Numbered from the stretch's first letter, positions 1-9,747 are shown. The stretch is 33,415 nucleotides of DNA from Clostridiaceae bacterium UBA4839 (GCA_002400085.1 DHEX01000083.1:3652-37066), one strand, 5' to 3'. The notes: generated from the sequence alone by a model not told the origin. Numbers and translations: made by a program.

Positions 1-897
1 TGTATTGAAGGTTTAAATATAAAACCTGATGGAACATATGTTGATTGCACTTTAGGAGGAGCTGGACATTCAAATGAGATTTTAAAAAGATTAAACTCAA
101 TGGGAATGCTAATTGGGATAGATCAGGATAAAGATGCAATAAAAGCTTCAGAAGAAAGATTAAAAGATTTTACAAATAAGAAAATAATAAATAATAATTT
201 TGCTGAAATTAAATCAATTTTTAAAGAATTAAGACTAAATGGGGCAGATGGATTTTTGCTAGACCTTGGTGTTTCATCATATCAGCTTGATAAAGCTGAA
301 AGAGGATTTAGCTATATGCATGATGCACCATTAGATATGAGGATGAATACAAAACAAGATTTTAATGCATATGATGTGGTCAATAGCTATTCAAAATATG
401 AATTACAAAGAGTAATAAAGGACTACGGAGAGGAAAAATGGGCAAGCAGAATAGCTGATTTTATAGTAGAGGAAAGAAAAATTAGGCCAATAGAGACAAC
501 TTTTCAACTTGTAGATATTATAAAAAAAGCAATACCTGCTTCAGCAAGAAGGGGTGGACCTCATCCTGCAAAAAGAACCTTTCAGGCAATTAGAATTGAA
601 GTAAATCAGGAGATACCAATACTTGGGAATGCTGTTAATGATATTATAGATCTGTTAAATCCTGAAGGAAGAATTTGCGTTATTACATTTCATTCCCTGG
701 AGGACAGGATTATAAAAAACATATTTAAAAAAAGAGAAAACCCATGTACTTGTCCACCAGAGTTTCCAGTTTGCGTTTGTGGGAAAACTCCTGAAATACA
801 AATAATAACTAAGAAACCAATTACACCTAAAGAAAAAGAAATTCAGGAAAATCCAAGATCCAGAAGCGCTAAGCTTAGAATAGCAGAAAAATTATAG
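1..897 (+). CDS. rsmH: RsmH (MraW), 16S rRNA m4C1402 methyltransferase, 5' end missing
   Basis: SAM-dependent N4-methylation of C1402 in 16S rRNA, in the cytoplasm. The reading frame is open from the first base of the window, so the gene starts upstream; 298 codons are visible against about 310 in the family, so only a dozen or so residues are missing. The first ATG at 100 is internal, because the frame before it encodes the SAM-binding segment VDCTLGGAGHS (visible residues 14-24). Further family motifs are IGIDQDKDA, LLDLGVSSYQLD, RGFSYMHDAPLDMRM and ITFHSLEDR, then a cysteine-containing loop and the basic tail NPRSRSAKLR. It is the usual first or second gene of the dcw cluster; mraZ, if present, lies outside the window. 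Confidence 0.97.
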   Translation, partial: CIEGLNIKPDGTYVDCTLGGAGHSNEILKRLNSMGMLIGIDQDKDAIKASEERLKDFTNKKIINNNFAEIKSIFKELRLNGADGFLLDLGVSSYQLDKAERGFSYMHDAPLDMRMNTKQDFNAYDVVNSYSKYELQRVIKDYGEEKWASRIADFIVEERKIRPIETTFQLVDIIKKAIPASARRGGPHPAKRTFQAIRIEVNQEIPILGNAVNDIIDLLNPEGRICVITFHSLEDRIIKNIFKKRENPCTCPPEFPVCVCGKTPEIQIITKKPITPKEKEIQENPRSRSAKLRIAEKL

Positions 898-924
898 TTC
901 TAAAGAATTTAGGGGGTGAATAGA

Positions 925-1416
925 TTGGTAATGAAAAACAAGGCTTCAAATGCCGCCAATTATTCTTATGGAAGTGTAGCTTACAAGATCCAACCTGAAA
1001 TTGAAGAAAATCAAAAGAAATCAATTAAAAATTCTAATCATAAAAACTATTTAAAAGTAAGGGCTAACATTATATTCCTAGTAGGGGTGATATTTGCCTG
1101 CAGCATTGTGATATTGTATAGATATTCTTATATTATACAAGCCAATGGAAATTTAGGAAGTACAAAAGCTAAGATTCAGGATTTGCAAAGTGAAAACAAA
1201 AATCTTATTGTAGAGATTGCAAAAACCGAAAATATTAAAGACGTTGAAAAATATGCAGTTGCAAAACAAGGTATGGTTGAGCCACTCCCAAAAGAAATTG
1301 TCTATATGGATGTTAAACCTTTAAGCAAAATTGCAGAGGCAAATGGCGCTAATATAAAAAATAATGAAGCAAATATGAAGAATAAGGTAAACAAGTTTTT
1401 CGGATTAATAAAATAA
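925..1416 (+). CDS. ftsL: FtsL-type septum protein
   Basis: Small bitopic division protein that in bacteria partners with DivIC/FtsB and DivIB/FtsQ at the septum. The 163 residues comprise a polar N-terminus, one transmembrane segment (about residues 47-67), then a short coiled coil rich in K/E/N (KAKIQDLQSENKNL) and the typical C-terminal segment EKYAVAKQGMVEPLP. Sequence identity in this family is low, so the call rests on this architecture and on the position between rsmH and the septal PBP. I chose TTG at 925: the AGGGGG site at 911-916 lies 8 bases upstream, whereas the GTG at 916 overlaps the site and the ATG at 931 is too far away. Confidence 0.85.
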   Translation: MVMKNKASNAANYSYGSVAYKIQPEIEENQKKSIKNSNHKNYLKVRANIIFLVGVIFACSIVILYRYSYIIQANGNLGSTKAKIQDLQSENKNLIVEIAKTENIKDVEKYAVAKQGMVEPLPKEIVYMDVKPLSKIAEANGANIKNNEANMKNKVNKFFGLIK

Positions 1417-1428
1417 GGGGGCATCCTT

Positions 1429-3594
1429 TTGAATTCGGATTCTAAAAATAATACTAAAATAAGAAAAAGAATTGTTTATTTACTTCTGATTATATTTTTT
1501 GTTCAAATAGTTATTGTTGCAAGATATGCTTATGTTCAAATAGTTTGGTCCCCGCAGCTTCAAAAGTGGGCAAGCGATCAGTGGACAAACGAGATAAAAA
1601 TTGATGCAAAAAGAGGAATGATATTAGACAGGAATATGAAGCCTTTAGCAGTAAGCGGCAATGTAGAAAGAGTTGACGCTTATATGAAGGAGATAAATGA
1701 TGCAGTTAAAGATAAAAAGACTACTAAAGATGAAATAGCTGGAAAGCTTTCATCTGTTTTAAATATAGATAAAGCAACTCTACTTGCCAGATTAAATAAA
1801 ACTCTGCCCAATGGAAAGCCAATGCTAAGTGTTAATTTAGCAAGGCAGATAGATAAAGAGCAGGGTAATAAAATAAGGGAAATGAAGCTGCCTGGTATAG
1901 CTGTTTACCCCGACACAAAAAGGTATTATCCCAATGGGAATCTTTGCTCTCAAGTCATTGGAAATGTTGGCATTGATGGGGATGGCAGAGCTGGCATTGA
2001 ATATCAATATAATAATGAACTTAAAGGAGCCCCGGGAAGAATAACAGCAGAAACTGATAAGTTTATGCGTGAAATGCCATATAGTATTTCAAAATATGAG
2101 CCTCCTAAAAATGGAAGCGATGTTGTGCTAACAATTGATCAATCAATTCAATATTTTACTGAGAAAGTAATTGAAAAAGGTCTTAAAGAGTATAAAGCAA
2201 AACAAATTTCAGCAATTGTTATGGACGTAAAGACAGGAGAAATACTTGCAATGGCAAATAAACCTGATTATGATCCAAATGAACCTGTTAAGGGTGATGT
2301 AACAAGTTCAATGGCACTATGGAAAAACAGAGCAGTTAATGACAGCTTTGAACTTGGCTCAGTAATGAAGGTTGTAACTGCATCTGCAGCTCTTCAGGAA
2401 GGGCTTACAAAAAAATCAGATACTTTTGTATGCAATGGGAGTAAAAATGTGGCAGGTCATACTATAAGATGCTGGAAGTCAGGAGGACATGGAGTTCAGA
2501 CACTGCCGCAGATATTGCAAAATTCATGTAATGTGGGCTTTATGACTTTAGGTGAAAGACTTCAAAAGGAGAAGCTTCACAAATATTATGATTTATATGG
2601 ATTCGGAAAGCCAACAGGAATTGATTACCCTGGGGAACAAAGTGGAATTATAAAACCTCTTAAGGAGGTGGGCCCTGTTGAACTTGCTAATGAATCCTTT
2701 GGACAGGGAATTTCTGTTACCCTTATACAGTATATAACTGCGTTATCTGCAATTGCCAATGATGGCAAACTAATGCAGCCTCATCTTGCTAAACAAATTG
2801 TTTATACAGATGAGAATGATAAAGTAACAGAAACAAAAGATATAAAGCCAAAGTTTGTAAGACAGGTAATATCTAAGGAAAACTCAGAACTTATGAGAGA
2901 AATGCTTGAGGATGTTGTAACAAAAGGAGCAGGTAAAAAGGCATATATTGAAGGATATCATATAGGGGGAAAAACAGGAACAGCTGAAAAAGCTATAAAC
3001 GGAAAATATGATACTACAGGCAAATATATATCAACTTTTGCTTGTATTGCTCCATGCAATGATCCTAAAATTGCAGTGGTATTATCTATTGATGAGCCAG
3101 ATCCTTCAAACTATTATTCTGGAAGTAATGCTGCGCCTCTTACAAAAATACTTCTTGAAGACATATTTAGATATTTAAATATGGAACCTGATCTTGGTGA
3201 AAATAAAGAAGTTGTGAAAGAAGTTACCATACCTGAAATGAGAGGTAAAAGTATAGCTGATGCTGAGAAAATTTTAAGTAATTTAAATTTAAATTTTGAA
3301 ATAACGGGTTCTGGTAGTATAATAAATGATGTAAATCCTAAACCTGGCGTTGCTGTAAAAGAAAATACCAAGATTAACCTAATAGCAGATAATTCGCAAA
3401 AAATAAATTCTGATGTAGCTGTGCCTGATTTTAATGAAAAAACTCAAAAAGAAATATTAGATGAGGCTAATGCTTTAGGAATTAAGGTTGTTTTCTCAGG
3501 GGATGGGATTGGAGTATCTCAGGACATACAGCCTAAAACTATTGTTAGTAAAGGTACTACAGTAAAAGTTATTTTAGAAAAACCTGAAAACTAA
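1429..3594 (+). CDS. spoVD: SpoVD/FtsI-type class B penicillin-binding protein with two PASTA domains
   Basis: Septal peptidoglycan DD-transpeptidase, anchored in the membrane with its catalytic part outside. Residues 12-34 form the transmembrane anchor, about 55-220 the dimerisation domain, and about 235-580 the transpeptidase. Active-site motifs are S311-V-M-K314 (acylated serine), S366-C-N368 and K515-T-G517. Two PASTA repeats follow (about 599-655 and 662-718); Bacillus subtilis SpoVD, from memory, has one. The start is TTG at 1429 with AGGGGG 8 bases upstream. Only one such PBP gene is present in the cluster, so whether it serves vegetative division, the spore cortex or both cannot be told from sequence. 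The SEDS partner gene lies downstream at 7532. Confidence 0.93.
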   Translation: MNSDSKNNTKIRKRIVYLLLIIFFVQIVIVARYAYVQIVWSPQLQKWASDQWTNEIKIDAKRGMILDRNMKPLAVSGNVERVDAYMKEINDAVKDKKTTKDEIAGKLSSVLNIDKATLLARLNKTLPNGKPMLSVNLARQIDKEQGNKIREMKLPGIAVYPDTKRYYPNGNLCSQVIGNVGIDGDGRAGIEYQYNNELKGAPGRITAETDKFMREMPYSISKYEPPKNGSDVVLTIDQSIQYFTEKVIEKGLKEYKAKQISAIVMDVKTGEILAMANKPDYDPNEPVKGDVTSSMALWKNRAVNDSFELGSVMKVVTASAALQEGLTKKSDTFVCNGSKNVAGHTIRCWKSGGHGVQTLPQILQNSCNVGFMTLGERLQKEKLHKYYDLYGFGKPTGIDYPGEQSGIIKPLKEVGPVELANESFGQGISVTLIQYITALSAIANDGKLMQPHLAKQIVYTDENDKVTETKDIKPKFVRQVISKENSELMREMLEDVVTKGAGKKAYIEGYHIGGKTGTAEKAINGKYDTTGKYISTFACIAPCNDPKIAVVLSIDEPDPSNYYSGSNAAPLTKILLEDIFRYLNMEPDLGENKEVVKEVTIPEMRGKSIADAEKILSNLNLNFEITGSGSIINDVNPKPGVAVKENTKINLIADNSQKINSDVAVPDFNEKTQKEILDEANALGIKVVFSGDGIGVSQDIQPKTIVSKGTTVKVILEKPEN

Positions 3595-3597
3595 TTT

Positions 3598-3726
3598 TAG
3601 CACAACATGATTTTATAATTTGCCCAGTGAAAAGTAGTATTTTCATAGCTTGCTGGGTGAATTCCATAGGTCATCTACTCTATATATTTTTATATTTAAA
3701 ATAGACGACTTATACATGTTGTGCTA
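3598..3726 (+). ncRNA. Structured intergenic element with a 12-bp closing helix, RNA motif or MITE
   Basis: The spoVD-murE spacer is filled by an element whose ends are perfect inverted repeats: TAGCACAACATG (3598-3609) and CATGTTGTGCTA (3715-3726). Inside are two further hairpins. One pairs GCCCAG (3622-3627) with CTGGGT (3653-3658) and TGAAAA (3628-3633) with TTTTCA (3640-3645), leaving a 3' bulge. The other pairs GTCATCTA (3670-3677) with TAGACGAC (3702-3709) with one mismatch. On RNA this gives a three-way junction ending about 10 bases before the murE ribosome site. The TA at each end would also suit a TA-targeting miniature element. Both readings are inference; the pairing is seen directly. 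Confidence 0.5.
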
Positions 3727-3748
3727 TATGCATTAAAGGAGGTAAAAA

Positions 3749-5191
3749 ATGTTAATTTCTCAGCTTATAAATGGAATGAAGGATGCTTACATTGAGGGTG
3801 AAGATATTAATATAAATGGTTTAGCATATAATACAAAAGAAATAAAAAAGGGTGATTTATTTTTTTGCATTCAAGGGTTTAAAACAGATGGGCATTTGTT
3901 TGCAGAAAAAGCAGTAGAGCTTGGAGCAGCAGCTTTAGTAGTAAGTAGTGATGTAGAGGTAAATAAAAATATAACAAAAGTATTTGTTAAAGATACAAGG
4001 GAAGCTATGGCAGTTATGGCATCAAATTTTTATGGGAATCCATCCGATAAAATTAATACAATAGGAATTACAGGAACAAGTGGTAAAACTACATCATCCT
4101 TCATGATTAATTCTATACTTAAAGAAGCAAATAAGAAAACAGCATTGCTTGGAACAATTTATAATATTTTCGATCAAGATATTGAAGAAGCAAAAAGAAC
4201 TACCCCTGAATCATTGGACTTACAAGGCATGTTTAAAAAAATGACAGATCAAAGCATTAATTCGTGCGTTATGGAGATTTCTTCTCATTCATTAGAATTA
4301 AAAAGAGTTTATGGTGTAAAATTTAAAGTAGGTGTATTTACCAATTTAACTCAGGATCATCTCGACTTTCACAAAACCATGGAAAATTATTTTCATGCTA
4401 AAATGAAGCTTTTTGACAATGCTGAATATGCTGTTATAAATGCTGATGATGAATATGGTCAAAGAGCTGTAAAAACCCTCGGCAATAAGATAATTACCTA
4501 TGGTATAAACAATAAAGCAGATTTTGAGGCTAAAAATATAAGAATTGATGAAAGAGGGAGCTATTTTGATTTATTATATAAGGATAAAGTTGTTCCAATT
4601 GAAATCAATCTTATAGGAAAGTTTAACATATATAATGCACTTTGCAGTATTGCAGCTTGCAGTGCATTTGGGATTCCAATGGACGATATAGTAAATGGTT
4701 TAAAGAAGCTTAAAAATGTAATAGGAAGAAGTGAAAAAATAATTTCCAGCAGTGGGTTTACAATATTAATTGATTTTGCTCATACTCCTAATGAAATAAA
4801 AAATATTTTGAAAACCGCCAGAGAATATACTAAAAACAAATTAGTAATTGTGTTTGGATGCGGAGGAGACAGGGATAAAGCTAAAAGACCTATTATGGGG
4901 AAAATTGCTGGAGAACTATCAGATTTTTGCGTTGTAACATCTGATAATCCAAGAAGTGAGCAGCCTGAAGCAATTATTGACGACATTTTAGTTGGTGTTA
5001 AGCAAACAAATGTTTCATATGTAGTAATTCCTGATAGAAAAAGTGCTATTAAATATGCAATAGATAATGCCAAAAGCGGGGATGTTATAGTTCTTGCAGG
5101 AAAAGGACATGAGAAATATCAAATTTTAAACGATAAAACAATTCCTTTTGATGAAAGAGAGATTGTAGAAGAAATACTTAGGAGGGAGTAA
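3749..5191 (+). CDS. murE: MurE, UDP-MurNAc-L-Ala-D-Glu:meso-diaminopimelate ligase
   Basis: Cytoplasmic Mur ligase adding the third amino acid of the peptidoglycan stem peptide with ATP hydrolysis. The 480 residues show the three-domain layout: an N-terminal UDP-binding domain (about 1-95), a central ATPase domain with P-loop GTSGKTT (109-115), and a C-terminal domain. The DNPR motif (399-402, followed by SE) is the signature associated with meso-diaminopimelate rather than lysine as substrate, so the organism probably has DAP-type peptidoglycan. The ATG start at 3749 is preceded by AAAGGAGG. The upstream spacer carries the structured element at 3598-3726. Confidence 0.97.
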   Translation: MLISQLINGMKDAYIEGEDININGLAYNTKEIKKGDLFFCIQGFKTDGHLFAEKAVELGAAALVVSSDVEVNKNITKVFVKDTREAMAVMASNFYGNPSDKINTIGITGTSGKTTSSFMINSILKEANKKTALLGTIYNIFDQDIEEAKRTTPESLDLQGMFKKMTDQSINSCVMEISSHSLELKRVYGVKFKVGVFTNLTQDHLDFHKTMENYFHAKMKLFDNAEYAVINADDEYGQRAVKTLGNKIITYGINNKADFEAKNIRIDERGSYFDLLYKDKVVPIEINLIGKFNIYNALCSIAACSAFGIPMDDIVNGLKKLKNVIGRSEKIISSSGFTILIDFAHTPNEIKNILKTAREYTKNKLVIVFGCGGDRDKAKRPIMGKIAGELSDFCVVTSDNPRSEQPEAIIDDILVGVKQTNVSYVVIPDRKSAIKYAIDNAKSGDVIVLAGKGHEKYQILNDKTIPFDEREIVEEILRRE

Positions 5192-5193
5192 TA

Positions 5194-6561
5194 TTGGAAG
5201 CATTAAACATAAAAGAAATTGTTTCAGCTACAGGCGGCACTTTAGTAAACTGCTCGGAAGATATGATAGTTAACGGAATAAGTACAGATAGTAGAAATAT
5301 AAATGCAGGAGATTTATTTGTGGCTTTGAAGGGAAAGAACTTTAACGGGCATGATTTTATTCCTAAAGCTCTTGAAAGCGGGTGCACAGCAGTTTTAGCA
5401 AGCGAAGAAATTGAAGATAATATACCTTTAATAAAGGTTGATGATACCCTTGAAGCATTGAAGTTATTAGCAAAATATTATAGAAGTAAATTTAGTTATC
5501 CTGTTATTGCTGTAACAGGCAGTACTGGGAAAACCAGTACAAAAGAAATGATCAGCAGTATTTTAAGCCAAAAGTTTAAAGTACATAAAACAAGGAAAAA
5601 TTATAATAATGAAATTGGTTTGCCTTTAACAATATTTGATATGTCAAATAAGTATGACGTATCTGTTATTGAACTTGGAATGAGTAATTTAGGTGAGATA
5701 AAAAGGCTTGTGGATATAGCAAGACCGGATATAGCAGTAATAACAAACATAGGAACAGCTCATATTGAAAATTTAAAAACCCGTAAGAACATATTTAAAG
5801 CAAAAATGGAGATTACTACTTATTTTAATAGCGATAATTTATTAATTGTTAACGGGGATGATGATTATTTATCTGCTGTTTCTAATAAAAATTATAATAT
5901 CATAAAAACTTCTATTAGTAATAAAGGAAATTATAATGCTGAGGATATAATAAACCTTGGCAGTAAGGGCATAGAATTTACAAGCAAATATAAAGGCAAT
6001 AAGTATAAGTTTAAAATTAATGCACCTGGTATTCATAATGTTTATAATGCTCTTATGGGCATTGCTGTAGCAGATAAGTTTAACCTTTCTTTAGAACAGC
6101 TTATAGATGGAATATATAATTATAAACCTTCCAATATGAGAAATGATATTATTGAGCTGCCTGATGGTATAAGGATTATAAATGACTGCTACAATGCAAA
6201 CTTGGATTCCATGAAAGCAGCTATTGACGTGCTTAATTCTATTTCAAATGGAAGAAGAATTGCAATATTGGGTGATATGTATGAGCTTGGAGATTTTTCT
6301 ATTAAGGCCCATAAAGATGTAGGTATTTATCTAAAAGATAAATGTGATATACTTATTTCAGTTGGACAAGATGCAAAATATATTTATGATGAAGCTGTTA
6401 ATAATATGAAAGCATATTATTTTAGGACCAAAGAAGAGGCCTGCCAACTCATAAAAAAAATTATTACTAACAATGACACAATTTTAGTAAAAGCATCAAG
6501 AGCAATGCAGATGGAAAGTGTAGTTGATTTTATAGTGAAAGACAGGAAGAGAGGAATTTAA
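5194..6561 (+). CDS. murF: MurF, UDP-MurNAc-tripeptide:D-Ala-D-Ala ligase
   Basis: ATP-dependent cytoplasmic ligase that adds D-alanyl-D-alanine and completes the UDP-MurNAc-pentapeptide. The 455 residues have a MurE-like N-terminal domain (VNGISTDSRNINAGDLFVAL), the P-loop GSTGKTS (109-115), the ELGMSNLGEI segment and the C-terminal DCYNANLDSM / AILGDMYELG motifs typical of MurF. TTG is the start, with AGGAGGGAG just upstream; this site lies within the last codons of murE and the two genes are separated by two bases, which suggests translational coupling. Confidence 0.96.
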   Translation: MEALNIKEIVSATGGTLVNCSEDMIVNGISTDSRNINAGDLFVALKGKNFNGHDFIPKALESGCTAVLASEEIEDNIPLIKVDDTLEALKLLAKYYRSKFSYPVIAVTGSTGKTSTKEMISSILSQKFKVHKTRKNYNNEIGLPLTIFDMSNKYDVSVIELGMSNLGEIKRLVDIARPDIAVITNIGTAHIENLKTRKNIFKAKMEITTYFNSDNLLIVNGDDDYLSAVSNKNYNIIKTSISNKGNYNAEDIINLGSKGIEFTSKYKGNKYKFKINAPGIHNVYNALMGIAVADKFNLSLEQLIDGIYNYKPSNMRNDIIELPDGIRIINDCYNANLDSMKAAIDVLNSISNGRRIAILGDMYELGDFSIKAHKDVGIYLKDKCDILISVGQDAKYIYDEAVNNMKAYYFRTKEEACQLIKKIITNNDTILVKASRAMQMESVVDFIVKDRKRGI

Positions 6562-6562
6562 A

Positions 6563-7522
6563 ATGAATGTTATTATTTATTCAGTTATTGTTGCTTTTTT
6601 AATTGTACTTTTATTAGGGCCTATAATTATACCAGCTTTAAAAAAGTTTAAATTTGGACAGTTTATAAGAGAAGAAGGGCCACAAAGCCATATGAAAAAA
6701 GCAGGCACTCCGACAATGGGTGGGATCATGTTTATAATATCTTCGATTATTACAACACTTATTGTATACCAGGATATAACAATGCCGCTGCTTTTCACAT
6801 TAATAACAATGCTTGGATATGGAATGGTTGGATTTATAGATGATACACTTAAAATTAAAAAGAAAAATAATGAGGGATTAAAAGCCCATCAAAAATTTTT
6901 AGGACAGGTGGCAGTTGCACTTATTTTGACTGTTTATGCTTATCATAGTAAAGATATTGGAAGTGCTGTGCATATACCATTTACAAATAAAATGTGGGAT
7001 TTAGGAATTTGGTATATACCATTTATGATTTTTGTAATTGTTGGGACTGTAAACGGGGTTAATTTAACTGATGGTCTTGATGGCCTTGGGGCAGGTGTTA
7101 CTGTATTAGTGTCTGTCTTTTTTACAGTTGTAACCTATTCAATGCATAAAACTGATATGGCCATATTTTGCGGGGCATTAACAGGCAGCTTATTAGGATT
7201 TTTAAAATATAATTCTTATCCTGCACAGGTTTTTATGGGCGATACAGGATCTTTAGCACTTGGTGGAGCAATTTCAGCTATTGCAGTACTTCTTAAAATG
7301 CCTTTTATATTGGTTATAGTTGGAGCTATATATGTAATAGAAGTGCTTTCAGTAATAATTCAAGTTGTTTCCTTTAAGCTGACTAAAAAAAGGGTCTTTA
7401 AAATGGCTCCGCTGCATCATCATTTTGAGCAATGTGGATGGCATGAAACTAAAGTAGTTTCATGGTTTTGTATTTTTACTGCTATATTTTGTTTGGTAGG
7501 TTTTTTAGCAATTAGTTATTAG
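6563..7522 (+). CDS. mraY: MraY, phospho-MurNAc-pentapeptide translocase
   Basis: Integral membrane enzyme transferring phospho-MurNAc-pentapeptide to undecaprenyl phosphate to make lipid I. At 319 residues it has family length with about ten hydrophobic segments. Diagnostic motifs are GTPTMGG near residue 50, the aspartate pair in FIDDTLK, NLTDGLDGLGAG, VFMGDTGSLALGG and the histidine-rich PLHHHFE near the C-terminus. It starts one base after the murF stop. In Bacillus subtilis murD follows mraY; here a SEDS gene follows directly, nine bases downstream. Confidence 0.97.
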   Translation: MNVIIYSVIVAFLIVLLLGPIIIPALKKFKFGQFIREEGPQSHMKKAGTPTMGGIMFIISSIITTLIVYQDITMPLLFTLITMLGYGMVGFIDDTLKIKKKNNEGLKAHQKFLGQVAVALILTVYAYHSKDIGSAVHIPFTNKMWDLGIWYIPFMIFVIVGTVNGVNLTDGLDGLGAGVTVLVSVFFTVVTYSMHKTDMAIFCGALTGSLLGFLKYNSYPAQVFMGDTGSLALGGAISAIAVLLKMPFILVIVGAIYVIEVLSVIIQVVSFKLTKKRVFKMAPLHHHFEQCGWHETKVVSWFCIFTAIFCLVGFLAISY

Positions 7523-7531
7523 GAGGATTTT

Positions 7532-8623
7532 ATGGAGAAAAAGAAAAAACCTTTTGATTTTCCGTTGTTTCTTGTAATAATTATACTGCTTTGTATAGGA
7601 ATCACTATGGTTTTTAGTGCCAGCATGTATGAAGACTTTTTTTATTATCATGATAAGTTTTATCATTTCAAGAAACAACTTGTTTGGTCTGCAATTGGGA
7701 TGTTTGTTTTACTTTTTACTGCAAACATAGATTATAAAAAGTTGAAAAATAGAAAACTAGTTGGCTTTGGAATGCTTATAACTTTAATATGCCTAATAGT
7801 AGTATTTATGCTGCCTGATGTAAAAGACGTTCACAGGTGGATTGTAATAGGCGGTTTAAGATTTCAGCCATCAGAGCTTGCAAAGTTTATGATAATAATA
7901 TATGTAGCTGAATATATTTCAAGAAAGGGAAGCTCAATATCTGAGTGGAAAAAGATTTTTTCAGTTCTTTTAGTATCAGGGGTTTTTGCGGGACTTATAC
8001 TTAAAGAGCCTAATATGAGTAATGCAGTAATAATTATGGCAACTACCTTTTGTATGCTGTTTGTAGGGGGAGCCAAAATGCAGCATCTTATTGCTTTACT
8101 TGCTTTGGGTTTTTGTGGTGGAACGTATTTTGCTTTTTCAGAGGATTATAGAAAAAAGAGAGTTTTTGGATTTTTAGATCCTTTCAAAGATCCACTGGAC
8201 AAAGGTTATCAAGCTATCCAATCTTTATATGCCTTAGGTGTTGGAAATATCTTTGGTGTAGGTCTTGGAAAGTCAAGACAAAAAGGATATTATATACCTG
8301 AAGCTCAAAATGATTTTATATTTGCAATTCTTGGAGAGGAACTAGGATTTATTGGTACATTCTTTGTTATAGTTTTATTTGCTGTACTAGTATGGAGAGG
8401 AATGAAGATTGCTTTAAATTGTAAAGATAGGTTTGGAGCATTGCTTGCAACTGGAATAACTTCTCTTATAGCAGTACAATCAAGTATAAACTTTTTAGTT
8501 GTTGCATCATTTATGCCAGTTACAGGAGTGACCCTTCCTCTTATTAGTTATGGAGGTTCTTCACTAGTGTTTACAATGGCGGAATTAGGATTGCTCTTAA
8601 GCATTTCACGTTACTCAGAATAG
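7532..8623 (+). CDS. spoVE: SpoVE/FtsW-type SEDS peptidoglycan polymerase
   Basis: Polytopic SEDS-family lipid II glycosyltransferase that works with a class B PBP, here most likely the product of the gene at 1429. The 363 residues contain about ten membrane segments and the family motifs RWIVIGGLRFQPSELAKF and, near the C-terminus, PLISYGGSS. The start ATG has TTAGGAGG just upstream. Position in the dcw cluster before murG matches SpoVE of Bacillus and FtsW of other bacteria; the two are close paralogues and cannot be separated here by sequence alone. Confidence 0.92.
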   Translation: MEKKKKPFDFPLFLVIIILLCIGITMVFSASMYEDFFYYHDKFYHFKKQLVWSAIGMFVLLFTANIDYKKLKNRKLVGFGMLITLICLIVVFMLPDVKDVHRWIVIGGLRFQPSELAKFMIIIYVAEYISRKGSSISEWKKIFSVLLVSGVFAGLILKEPNMSNAVIIMATTFCMLFVGGAKMQHLIALLALGFCGGTYFAFSEDYRKKRVFGFLDPFKDPLDKGYQAIQSLYALGVGNIFGVGLGKSRQKGYYIPEAQNDFIFAILGEELGFIGTFFVIVLFAVLVWRGMKIALNCKDRFGALLATGITSLIAVQSSINFLVVASFMPVTGVTLPLISYGGSSLVFTMAELGLLLSISRYSE

Positions 8624-8640
8624 AATGGGAGTTGGTATTT

Positions 8641-9747
8641 GTGAGAATAATCATATCAGGTGGAGGAACTGGAGGACATATATATCCAGGAGTTGCAATA
8701 GGAAAAAAGATACTTGAAAAAATGCCTGATGCCAAAATATTATTTGTGGGAAGTAAAAATGGTCTTGAAAAAAAGTTGGTGCCAAGAGAAGGCTTTGATA
8801 TAAAATATATAACTGTAGAGGGATTAAATAAAAAGTTCACAATTAAAAAAATTGGTTCGTTTTTTAAAGTATTTAAGGGATATTTTCAATCGTTAAATAT
8901 TATAAAGGAGTTTAAACCAGATATTGTAGTAGGTACTGGGGGATATGTATGCGGTCCTGTTGTTCTTGCAGCATCAATGAAAAATATTCCAACACTTATC
9001 CATGAACAAAATGCCTTTCCAGGTATGACAAATAAAATGCTATCACGTTTTGTTTCAAAAATAGCTATTAATTTTAAGGAAAGTGAAGAATATTTTCCTA
9101 AAAATAAAGTAATTTATACCGGTAATCCTATTAGGAGCCAATTTACTAAAACAGACAAGGCAAAATCGAGAATAGATATGAAATTTGATATTAATAAACC
9201 TCTTTTATTAGTTGTTGGTGGAAGCAGAGGAGCACGTAATATTAACAATGCTGTTGTTAATATTATACCTCAACTTATGCAAAGCGGCATTCAGCTTTTA
9301 TTTATTACGGGCGAAAATGAATATGAGAATGTAAAAACCAAATTAAAATCTATTAATATGGACATTAATAGTTTAAAGGGAATTAAAATAATCCCTTATT
9401 GCTTTAATATGGATGAGGCTATGGCAGCTTGTGATTTAATAATAAGCCGTGCAGGAGCTACTGTACTATCTGAAATTACTGCACTTGGAATACCTTCAAT
9501 TTTAATTCCATCACCTTTTGTAGCAAACAATCATCAGGAATATAATGCAAGAGCTATTGAAAGAAATGGTGCAGCTATTGTAATAACAGAGTCGCAGCTG
9601 GAATCAGATATATTAAGAGAACAGGTAATAAATATTATTAATAATAAGCAGGTATTAAAAGAGATGTCTGCTAATGCAAAGAAGCTATCAAATATTGATG
9701 CAGCAGATAAAATATATGAAATTATTATTAATTTAGTATCAAAATGA
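8641..9747 (+). CDS. murG: MurG, lipid II synthase
   Basis: Peripheral membrane GT-B glycosyltransferase adding GlcNAc to lipid I. Family motifs seen: SGGGTGGHIYPG at the N-terminus, HEQNAFPG, GGSRGAR at the start of the C-terminal domain, and SRAGATVLSEI with FVANNHQEYNA for UDP-GlcNAc binding. I chose GTG at 8641 (protein MRIIISGGG, 368 residues) because the GGGAG site at 8627-8631 lies 9 bases upstream; the TTG at 8632 abuts that site. The gene follows the SEDS gene by 17 bases. murB and murC are not in the window. Confidence 0.96.
   Translation: MRIIISGGGTGGHIYPGVAIGKKILEKMPDAKILFVGSKNGLEKKLVPREGFDIKYITVEGLNKKFTIKKIGSFFKVFKGYFQSLNIIKEFKPDIVVGTGGYVCGPVVLAASMKNIPTLIHEQNAFPGMTNKMLSRFVSKIAINFKESEEYFPKNKVIYTGNPIRSQFTKTDKAKSRIDMKFDINKPLLLVVGGSRGARNINNAVVNIIPQLMQSGIQLLFITGENEYENVKTKLKSINMDINSLKGIKIIPYCFNMDEAMAACDLIISRAGATVLSEITALGIPSILIPSPFVANNHQEYNARAIERNGAAIVITESQLESDILREQVINIINNKQVLKEMSANAKKLSNIDAADKIYEIIINLVSK

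Noticed and set aside
3598..3726. The spoVD-murE element as a T-box or a known riboswitch
   Set aside because: It has no GGTGG-type T-box sequence, no terminator, and none of the conserved cores of common riboswitches that I can recognise.
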